A DNA stretch of 33,842 nt. Origin: a virus. The notes under the pieces are model-generated. The model was not told where the DNA came from. It was given only the letters and a program-made list of their open reading frames with translations, and searched no databases. Below are positions 15,030 through 21,285 of the stretch, piece after piece. Made by a program: the position numbers and the translations under genes. The stretch lies in IMG/VR virus record IMGVR_UViG_3300035698_007621, positions 1-33,842 of that record. One strand, given 5' to 3'. Every line of letters starts with the position of its first letter. The first letter of the stretch is position 1.

Positions 15030-16472
15030 TTATTTTTTATTTTTTGATTCTCTTCTAGGAAAATTATACACATCAGTTAATTCTCTTTTTACTAATGTTA
15101 ATTCTTGAACATTACCTTCTTTTGTTGAAAATGTGAAATTAATTGCAGTAATTAACCATTCACCAGATAATTTATTTATAATCTTATTATCATATTGCCC
15201 TTCATCTTCAATATTTTCTGGTCTTTTACCATAAACTTCTTCTTCATTATCAGGTTTTCCGAAATTATATAATTCAACCAACACTTTTTGAAATCTATAT
15301 AAACCATAATTTGGTTTTTTCATTTTTATAGATATTTTTAATTTTTGTAAAAATTTTAAATTATTAGTATTTTGTAATGAAGAATGTAAATAATTTTTAT
15401 GTACATTATCATTATCTAATTTTCCCATCCAATGTCCTCGAATAGATTCATTGTATAAAGTATTATTATCTGGATTACCTTTTAAAATAATCCCATTTGG
15501 TCCACTTTCAGAAATTGAATCTAATAAATATTTATTTATTTTATCTTCAGAAATATTATAAGATGTAAATCTATATCTATATCCATATTCAACATTAATT
15601 TCAGTTGATTTGTTTATAACTGTGTATTTTTCAATATATAATGTTGTATCTGCTTTATCTTCATTATTAGATAATATTAATGGTATTGGTTCTTCTTTAT
15701 CATCTTTTAAAACTGATTCAGTATCATTAATAGTCATTTGAGTTGATATATCAGAATTTATTTGTTTTTCAATATCTACATAATTAAAATTATAATAAAA
15801 ATCTATATATCCAAATAAAAATGTTGTATCATCCAAATAAGAATGATTTACAATATCTCTAATAAATTCATGTTTAAAATATGCTGGATTAATCCAAGTC
15901 ATAGAATCATTAGTATCAGTTATATTAGATGCAAATCCAAGTTTCATTAAATTTGTCATATTATCTAATACATTATAACTTGTATCTTTATAACTTTCAA
16001 ATTTACAAAGAAATAAATCATCTATATTTAAAATACCAGTTAATTTTAATGATATTGTGTTTGCACTTGTCCCTTTTATTGTTTTGAAATCCATTATTTT
16101 GAAATCCATTTTAATATCCATAAATCCTTTTGAAGTAGATTTTTTATAAACAGAAACTATTGAATCATCTAATGGATAATTTTCATCAATTAAATGAGAT
16201 GTTGGATCTGAAAACTCAATTTCAATTGAAGGATACATAGCATCATTAAATATTTTTAAATATTTAATATTTTCATTTTCAACTTGAACACCATCAATAT
16301 AAACTAAAGGATATTTTCCAACTTCACCTGTTTGATAATCAGCATCTTCATCACTAATATCTTTTACTGTTTGTCCTGCAGCTTCTAATCTATTTTTTTT
16401 ATCCTCATTTGTTCCAAAATCATATTCTAATGGTTTTGTTTCAATTAATGATCTTCTTTTTATTTCTATCAT
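15030..16472 (-). CDS. 27: baseplate hub protein, gp27-like
   Basis: 480 aa. The segment YPLVYIDGVQVENENIKYLK followed by IEIEFSDPTSHLIDENYPLD is typical of the first beta-barrel of T4 gp27-like and gpD-like hub proteins. The end (GEWLITAINFTFSTKEGNVQ, then ELTLVKREL) matches the last barrel of this family. gp27 forms a trimeric ring that joins the tail tube to the gp5 spike; the gp5-like gene is two genes downstream. No enzymatic motif is present. The ATG follows TTAATATATAAATTT closely, and no other in-frame Met lies near it. Confidence 0.68.
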   Translation of the reverse strand: MIEIKRRSLIETKPLEYDFGTNEDKKNRLEAAGQTVKDISDEDADYQTGEVGKYPLVYIDGVQVENENIKYLKIFNDAMYPSIEIEFSDPTSHLIDENYPLDDSIVSVYKKSTSKGFMDIKMDFKIMDFKTIKGTSANTISLKLTGILNIDDLFLCKFESYKDTSYNVLDNMTNLMKLGFASNITDTNDSMTWINPAYFKHEFIRDIVNHSYLDDTTFLFGYIDFYYNFNYVDIEKQINSDISTQMTINDTESVLKDDKEEPIPLILSNNEDKADTTLYIEKYTVINKSTEINVEYGYRYRFTSYNISEDKINKYLLDSISESGPNGIILKGNPDNNTLYNESIRGHWMGKLDNDNVHKNYLHSSLQNTNNLKFLQKLKISIKMKKPNYGLYRFQKVLVELYNFGKPDNEEEVYGKRPENIEDEGQYDNKIINKLSGEWLITAINFTFSTKEGNVQELTLVKRELTDVYNFPRRESKNKK

Positions 16473-16475
16473 AAA

Positions 16476-16518
16476 TTTATATATTAAAATATTTCATTCA
16501 ATATTAAAATTTTGTTTT
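16476..16518 (-). repeat. intergenic repeat, copy 1 (upstream of the hub gene)
   Basis: A 43-base sequence beginning TTTATATATTAAAATAT on the plus strand and ending CAATATTAAAATTTTGTTTT recurs at 19174-19216 with one mismatch. Both copies lie just upstream of minus-strand baseplate genes and before a plus-strand gene. Each contains TTAATATATAAA on the minus strand and a TTTG on the plus strand. It probably carries divergent promoter elements. Confidence 0.7.
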
Positions 16519-16602
16519 ATAAAAAATTTATTTGTTATAGATAAAATAATAGATTTTAAAAATAATCTTACAACAATATAAAAATATTTTTATATAAAGA
16601 AA

Positions 16603-16956
16603 ATGAATAAAGAAAAATTTTTAAAATTATTAAATAATTGTATTCAAATGAAATCTGATAATTCAATATTTTATTATTATAATAAAAATATTGATAGACA
16701 ATTAAAATTAAATAAGTTATTAAATCAAAAAAAAGAAATTAATATTAATTTAGATGAAAAAAAGAAAGATATATTATTTGAACAAGAATTAAAAAATAAA
16801 ATATTATGGATAAATTATTATCACCCTTTTTATGGCGATAATTATTATGAAACCAAAAATATGATTGAAGAGTGGTTGAATGAAACTACAAAATGGAGAG
16901 AATACTCAATTATTATTACTCCATATTCAAAAGCTCATTTTGATTTGACAAAATGA
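16603..16956 (+). CDS. hypothetical protein, 117 aa
   Basis: A Lys/Asn-rich helical N-terminal half (LLNQKKEININLDEKKKDIL) is followed by an aromatic segment (WINYYHPFYGDNYYETKN) and a Trp-rich end (EEWLNETTKWREYS). It is inserted in the opposite orientation among minus-strand baseplate genes. Part of its 3' end is duplicated just downstream in decayed form. No family is recognised. Confidence 0.5.
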   Translation: MNKEKFLKLLNNCIQMKSDNSIFYYYNKNIDRQLKLNKLLNQKKEININLDEKKKDILFEQELKNKILWINYYHPFYGDNYYETKNMIEEWLNETTKWREYSIIITPYSKAHFDLTK

Positions 16957-16964
16957 AACTATAT

Positions 16965-17040
16965 GAAACTATAAAATGAAGAGGTTATTCAATGTACTTT
17001 TTACTTGATATACCATACTTTGAATGAAACTACAACTTAA
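16965..17040 (+). pseudogene. decayed partial duplicate of the 3' end of the 117-aa gene
   Basis: From 16965 the frame reads E-T-I-K-stop-R-G-Y-S, matching E-T-T-K-W-R-E-Y-S of the gene just upstream, with TGA at 16977-16979 in place of the Trp codon TGG. It then continues MYFLLDIPYFE to another TGA. Short copies of TGAAACTAYA recur at 16881, near 16954, at 16964 and at 17024. It appears to be a tandem duplication that has lost coding function. Confidence 0.5.
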
Positions 17041-17055
17041 TTTATTTCCAATGAA

Positions 17056-17517
17056 TTATGATATTCTTGAACTTATTTGTATTTTTTTAGTTTTTTTATT
17101 AACTGTTAAATTTTCTAATCCTTTTGGTTTTATTGTTGGTGGAACACCTTTTTTCCTATTTGAATCAATTCTTGTATTTTTATTTGGTTTTGCTAATTTA
17201 TCATAAACTGTTTCTAATTCTTTTTCTAATTCTTTTAATATTCCTATATTTTCAAGATAAGTATATTTAATCTCATCTCCTTCTTTAATTGAATACATAT
17301 TAACAATATTATTCATTATCATTAATTCTTCTTCATAAATAATTGAACCATATATTCTTTCAGATAATTTATCTAATCTCATTTCTTCATTTCTTTCAAC
17401 ATAAGTTTTAAAAATAGTTAATTTATTAGTTTTATCAACATATGTTTGTTTAAATATATTGAATAAATTATCTTGATTAATATCTCTTTTTAAATTATCT
17501 AATGTAAAACTTTTCAT
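17056..17517 (-). CDS. probable baseplate wedge protein, gp53-like (LysM/tail protein X-like)
   Basis: 153 aa. The central part (ERNEEMRLDKLSERIYGSII, then NNIVNMYSIKEGDEIKY) has the sequence pattern of phage gpX/LysM-like baseplate proteins: a D-x-(L/I)-S-x-(R/K)-(I/V)-Y-G motif followed by N-N-I and I-x-x-G-D. T4 gp53 contains a related domain. The C-terminus is a Lys/Pro-rich tail (RKKGVPPTIKPKGLENL). It is 18 bases downstream of the 540-aa structural gene on the same strand and within the baseplate block, which supports the call. Confidence 0.5.
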   Translation of the reverse strand: MKSFTLDNLKRDINQDNLFNIFKQTYVDKTNKLTIFKTYVERNEEMRLDKLSERIYGSIIYEEELMIMNNIVNMYSIKEGDEIKYTYLENIGILKELEKELETVYDKLAKPNKNTRIDSNRKKGVPPTIKPKGLENLTVNKKTKKIQISSRIS

Positions 17518-17535
17518 TTTTAATTTTATATTTTC

Positions 17536-19158
17536 TTATATAACTTTATTTATTGATATATTTGCCCCTTTTCCAGAATTTGCTTTTTTATCATAAACTC
17601 TTTTATAACCATTATTAAACATTGCAAAAATTTCTTGTCCTCCTAAATTTCTACCTAATGAAATTTTTATTTCAGTTTCTAATCTTGTTGGTATATCATT
17701 ATATCCTAATTCATTTTTAAATTTAATATTAACATCGTCAACTTTAATGTTTCCTAAACTTACAAATGGTGAATATGGGTTTCCAATAGTCAGATGCCAA
17801 GGTGTTGTATTCTCTCCTGTAATAACACCTAAACCACCTTTAAGAGGCCATTTCCATTTAGCTACAGTACTTGCTAAAATAGTTTGAATTGCCACTCCAA
17901 TTAAATTACCATCATCATCTTTTTTTCTATCTTCTTTTGGTATATTTTTAAATTTATTTCCTATACTTGTAACTATATCTAATTTTTTATCTGTTGTTTT
18001 ATCTGTTTTTGTTTTATCTGTTTTTGTTTTATTTCTACCCATTCTTTCTTCATATATTTCTTCATCAGTTTTTTTTTCTTCAGTTTTTTCTTCATCAGTT
18101 TTTTTTTCAAACGCACTTTTTAATTGTTTAAATAAATTAGATATTGCATTAATAAATGCAGTCATTACTGACATTATAAATGTCCACCAAGCATCAAGAG
18201 TATTTTTCGTTGTTGCATTTCTTAATTCATTTAATACATCTGAGTCTTTATTACCAAAAAAAACAGTATCAGAGGTTCCCATTCTTGTTAAATTTCTTAT
18301 AATATCTTGCATTGCAGAACCTGGATCAATATCTCCAATATATTTTTGTTCATACCCTGTTTTTAAAGTCATTGTCATCGTTGATTTTAACCCATATCCT
18401 GTATCTGGACTAATTGCTCTTGTTGCTGCTTCTTGTAATACATCAGGATTACCAAATGGTATTTTATCAAAACCAAAATCATTAGTTATTCCCATTTCTT
18501 TAAGAAATCCCATTAATAATCCTTGTGACCATCCTGGTAATGACATAATACTTGCAGTTTTAAATTTAAATTCTTTTTCCATCATTTTCATCAATACTTC
18601 ATCAACTCTATCAGTTGTTATTTTCCATTCTTCATGAAAATCAATATTAAAAAAATCTTCTTTATCTGGTGTGATCCACCCAGCAACTGTTGCCATTGGA
18701 TATTTTGTTCCATCTTTCCAATCTAATAAATTATCTGGGACCACATCTCCTTCTTTAAATCTTCTTAATATCCATAAACGATTTATAGGATAAACTCCCA
18801 AATTAGTTAAATATGTAAAATCAGCAGCAACTAATCTAACACTTTCAAACCCTTTAACTTCAAAATCTTTTAATAATCTTAAATAAGGATTTAAATAATC
18901 ATTATGTTGATAAATATTTTCTTTATAATAATTTTTAATATTACCATCTTTATTACCTTTAAAAACAACTATTCTTTTTGGATCTTTTTGTTCTGCGGTT
19001 TTTTTACGAATAATTTTACCATCGGCTGATTTTTCAATACTAAGTTCCCCTTGTAATTGATTCCAAATAGTATCTTTATTTTCATTATTATATAATGTTG
19101 GGATATGAGTTAAGAAATTTAATTCACAAGAATATCCATCTACTGAGTAAAATGACAT
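17536..19158 (-). CDS. tail tube/baseplate-associated structural protein, 540 aa
   Basis: The first gene of the minus-strand baseplate group. The N-terminal part (FEVKGFESVRLVAADFTYL; YPINRLWILRRFKEGDVVPD) and the C-terminal part (PWHLTIGNPYSPFVSLGNIK, then ARNLG-like GRNLGGQEIF) are well structured. The latter resembles tail-tube-like domains of T4 gp48/gp54-type proteins found in marine T4-like phages. Between them, about residues 340-400, is a Lys/Glu/Thr-rich linker with repeated KTDEE and KTDKT units, preceded by an amphipathic or weakly hydrophobic helix (FIMSVMTAFINAISNLF). No enzymatic residues are seen. A tube-cap role is a tentative inference. Confidence 0.5.
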   Translation of the reverse strand: MSFYSVDGYSCELNFLTHIPTLYNNENKDTIWNQLQGELSIEKSADGKIIRKKTAEQKDPKRIVVFKGNKDGNIKNYYKENIYQHNDYLNPYLRLLKDFEVKGFESVRLVAADFTYLTNLGVYPINRLWILRRFKEGDVVPDNLLDWKDGTKYPMATVAGWITPDKEDFFNIDFHEEWKITTDRVDEVLMKMMEKEFKFKTASIMSLPGWSQGLLMGFLKEMGITNDFGFDKIPFGNPDVLQEAATRAISPDTGYGLKSTMTMTLKTGYEQKYIGDIDPGSAMQDIIRNLTRMGTSDTVFFGNKDSDVLNELRNATTKNTLDAWWTFIMSVMTAFINAISNLFKQLKSAFEKKTDEEKTEEKKTDEEIYEERMGRNKTKTDKTKTDKTTDKKLDIVTSIGNKFKNIPKEDRKKDDDGNLIGVAIQTILASTVAKWKWPLKGGLGVITGENTTPWHLTIGNPYSPFVSLGNIKVDDVNIKFKNELGYNDIPTRLETEIKISLGRNLGGQEIFAMFNNGYKRVYDKKANSGKGANISINKVI

Positions 19159-19173
19159 ATATTAATTTTTATT

Positions 19174-19216
19174 TTTATATATTAAAATATATCATTCAAT
19201 ATTAAAATTTTGTTTT
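19174..19216 (-). repeat. intergenic repeat, copy 2 (upstream of the 540-aa structural gene)
   Basis: This 43-base copy differs from the one at 16476-16518 by one base. It contains TTAATATATAAA on the minus strand, 15 bases before the start at 19158. Its TTTG (19209-19212) is the -33 box of the plus-strand promoter described separately. Confidence 0.7.
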
Positions 19217-19239
19217 TATGAAAAAATATTATATCTTTG
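19209..19239 (+). promoter_or_regulatory. Bacteroidota-type promoter TTTG-N19-TATCTTTG
   Basis: TTTG at 19209-19212 and TATCTTTG at 19232-19239 are separated by 19 bases, a full match to the Bacteroidota -33 (TTTG) and -7 (TAnnTTTG) consensus. Transcription should begin around 19245. That places the upstream in-frame ATG at 19218 before the transcript and selects the ATG at 19266. Confidence 0.75.
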
Positions 19240-19265
19240 TAAAAAATAATTATTATAAAAAAAAT

Positions 19266-19559
19266 ATGAACCTCACATTAGAAATTATTAACAAATATAA
19301 ATTACCAAAAGAAATATGGACCCCAGATTATGATGATAAAGGATATGAATATACATTACCCAATGGTATAATTCTAACAACTTTATTTGTTTGTAATAAT
19401 GAACCATGCAAAAGTGATTGTTTAGATGGGTTAGATGGTTGGATTTACATCACAACTGAAGAAGAACTCAAAGAATTAATAAATTTAAATTATGAAGAAG
19501 TTTTATCTAAGATTCAATTAGAAAATGAAGATTTCGATATTGAAAAATATTTAGATTAA
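19266..19559 (+). CDS. hypothetical protein, 97 aa
   Basis: The frame is open from an ATG at 19218, but the promoter boxes lie within 19209-19239, so the ATG at 19266 (MNLTLEIINKYKLPKEIW) is the likely start. The protein is acidic, with a compact centre holding three Cys (FVCNNEPCKSDCLDG) and a Glu/Asp-rich C-terminus (LENEDFDIEKYLD). No signal peptide or membrane segment is present. The Cys cluster could bind metal. The family is not recognised. It is a single-gene unit on the plus strand among minus-strand genes, probably expressed by host RNA polymerase. Confidence 0.6.
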   Translation: MNLTLEIINKYKLPKEIWTPDYDDKGYEYTLPNGIILTTLFVCNNEPCKSDCLDGLDGWIYITTEEELKELINLNYEEVLSKIQLENEDFDIEKYLD

Positions 19560-19642
19560 TCTTTATAAAAAATTAACAACATCTTTACCCTTAATTTTTG
19601 ATTATTGTTTAATTCTTTTATTGTTGGTATTTTTATTGTCAT
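19556..19642 (-). CDS. possible 28-aa peptide
   Basis: An ATG at 19642 opens MTIKIPTIKELNNNQKLRVK followed by MLLIFYKD and TAA at 19556-19558. The start resembles small phage proteins beginning with an M-(T)-x-(I)-P-T-I-K-E-L motif followed by K-V-R-V, which I recall as a recurring tiny gene in T4-like phages. The end may be frameshifted or decayed. Its stop overlaps the end of the convergent 97-aa gene. Confidence 0.3.
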   Translation of the reverse strand: MTIKIPTIKELNNNQKLRVKMLLIFYKD

Positions 19643-19674
19643 AATATTTTTTTATTTATTTTATATATATATTA

Positions 19675-20076
19675 TTAATAATCTTTTATAATTTGAGAAG
19701 AATTAAAATTTGATAAATTATCAAATACTTCATTTAATATTTCTTTATCATCAATAAATTCATCATAAAAAAGTAACACATTAAAATTTATATCAAATTC
19801 TACCATTTCTTTTAATTTAAATAATTGTTCTATTTTTATTTCATTTGTTGAAAAATCTGGAATATAATAAATATCTTTACCTCTTTTTAACCCATGATTT
19901 ATTCTTGTATAAACCATTAAATTGAAATAATCTTTATGTTTTTGAGAATCATTTTCAATTTCATAATCATTCATCAATTCATTGATATCAACAATTATTT
20001 TGTTTCTAACTCTGTTTATTTTAATATATTTATCGAATTTTCTTCTTTGTTTAATTAATGTGATATAAAAATTCAT
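19675..20076 (-). CDS. hypothetical protein, 133 aa
   Basis: A compact alpha/beta-looking protein. It contains IDINELMNDYEIENDSQKHK, GLKRGKDIYYIPDF, and FDINFNVLLFYDEFIDDKEI near the end. The pattern of two strands ending in acidic residues (YYIPD and LLFYDEF) after a helical region is reminiscent of small P-loop-like or kinase-like phage proteins, but no Walker A motif is present, so no activity is assigned. A TATATTTG -7-like box lies upstream. Confidence 0.5.
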   Translation of the reverse strand: MNFYITLIKQRRKFDKYIKINRVRNKIIVDINELMNDYEIENDSQKHKDYFNLMVYTRINHGLKRGKDIYYIPDFSTNEIKIEQLFKLKEMVEFDINFNVLLFYDEFIDDKEILNEVFDNLSNFNSSQIIKDY

Positions 20077-20110
20077 ATAATTCTCTTTTATTTTTTAACT
20101 TTTTTATAAA

Positions 20111-20118
20111 CAAATATA
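20111..20118 (-). promoter_or_regulatory. possible Bacteroidota -7 box TATATTTG before the 133-aa gene
   Basis: TATATTTG on the minus strand fits TAnnTTTG and lies about 35 bases before the ATG at 20076. No TTTG is seen at the expected -33 distance, so this is a weak candidate. Confidence 0.3.
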
Positions 20119-20189
20119 ATATATTTATATATAATGTTTCAGATATTTGTATATATTCAAAGATGTTAGGTCATTAATAAAAAAGATCA

Positions 20190-20268
20190 AAATATTTATA
20201 TTTTTTAAATATTTATTAAAACTTTTATTAAGAATGAACTAAAATATGTTAAGATTTTAAAAAATCTT
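20190..20268 (+). promoter_or_regulatory. two inverted repeats in the uvsX leader
   Basis: AAATATTTA (20190-20198) pairs with TAAATATTT (20206-20214). AAGATTTT (20251-20258) pairs with AAAATCTT (20261-20268), about 20 bases before the uvsX ATG at 20289. The second stem has an AA spacer only, so it may be read as DNA symmetry rather than an RNA hairpin. They lie in a 212-base gap with no gene. Confidence 0.35.
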
Positions 20269-20288
20269 TAAAAAATAATCCATCCTAA

Positions 20289-21221
20289 ATGGCAAAAAAA
20301 AGTCCCGATTTATCTTTTAAAGATATAAAAACAATGATGGAAAATATTTCCAAAAAAACAGCAATTTTAATAGATGATAATTTAAAAGAAAAACAATATA
20401 TTGATACAGGGGTTTATATGTTAAATGCACTATTAACAAAATCCATATTAAATGGAGGTGTGCCAGATAATAGATTTACAGTATTTGCTGGGCCTGAATC
20501 AGTTGGTAAATCATATATTTGTTATAATATTGCAAGAAATGCTCAAAAAATTGGATATAATGTTATTTATATTGATACTGAACAATCAATAGAATTATCA
20601 GATTTAGTAGATTTTGGAATTGATATTGATAATAAATTTATGTTAATTCGTTCAAATAAAGTTGAAGATATTAAAATTATGTTAACTCAATTATTAGATG
20701 AATTAAAAGAAAAAAAATTAGCAGGTGTTGATATTGGAAAAACTATTATATTTTTAGATTCTATTGGACAATTAGCTTCAAGAAAAGAAGTTGAAGATGC
20801 AAAAGAAGGAAAAAATAAAGTTGATATGTCAAGAGCAAAAGCAATTAAATCTTTATTTAGAATTATTAGTTCCGATTTAGGATTTTTAAATATTCCTCTT
20901 GTTGCAACAAATCATGTTTATATGTGTTTCACAAAAGAAACCCAAGTTTTAATGTCTGATGATACATATAAATATATTAATTTGATTAATATTGGAGAAT
21001 ATGTTAAAACATTAGATGGTGATAAACCTGTTGAAGATATTGTTGAATTTAATAATTCAACAATAATGGAAATAATTTTAGATGATGGAGAAATCATGAA
21101 ATGCACAAAAAATCATAAATTTTTGATTAATGAAGATTGGAATGAAGATGAAAATTCTTCTTGTTGGATTGCAGCAGAAGATTTGAAAGAAAATCAAATT
21201 ATTTTAGCTATAAGTGAATAG
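20289..21221 (+). CDS. uvsX: UvsX/RecA recombinase N-terminal half fused to a split N-intein
   Basis: 310 aa. Residues 1-212 are the N-terminal part of a T4 UvsX-like recombinase: Walker A GPESVGKS (68-75), Walker B TIIFLDSIG (152-160, Asp157), and PLVATNHVYM ending at the edge of the DNA-binding loop L2. At Cys213 the sequence changes abruptly to an intein N-terminal part: block A CFTKETQVLM and block B KCTKNHKFLI with T-x-x-H (Thr273, His276). The frame stops at 21221 after a 98-residue N-intein. All three frames between here and the next gene contain stops, so this is a true split and not one frameshift. The C-terminal half lies in the next gene. Splicing would give a 403-residue UvsX, close to T4 UvsX (391). 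Confidence 0.9.
   Translation: MAKKSPDLSFKDIKTMMENISKKTAILIDDNLKEKQYIDTGVYMLNALLTKSILNGGVPDNRFTVFAGPESVGKSYICYNIARNAQKIGYNVIYIDTEQSIELSDLVDFGIDIDNKFMLIRSNKVEDIKIMLTQLLDELKEKKLAGVDIGKTIIFLDSIGQLASRKEVEDAKEGKNKVDMSRAKAIKSLFRIISSDLGFLNIPLVATNHVYMCFTKETQVLMSDDTYKYINLINIGEYVKTLDGDKPVEDIVEFNNSTIMEIILDDGEIMKCTKNHKFLINEDWNEDENSSCWIAAEDLKENQIILAISE
20925..21218 (+). other. split N-intein of uvsX
   Basis: 98 codons from Cys213 (TGT at 20925-20927) to the last residue before the stop. The Cys nucleophile follows extein Met212. Block B contains Thr and His in TKNH. The expected C-terminal partner is at 22531-22653. Confidence 0.88.
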
Positions 21222-21285
21222 ACTTGGTTAGTAGTAATAAATGGTATTTTTAAATTAATATATAATTAAAAAAGAAATATCATTT

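Noticed and set aside
16965-16979. Recoding of UGA as tryptophan
   Set aside because: The only in-frame TGA with a Trp counterpart lies in a degenerate duplicate that also has other stops. Conserved genes here use TGG for Trp, and TGA serves as the stop of the nrdJ endonuclease gene.
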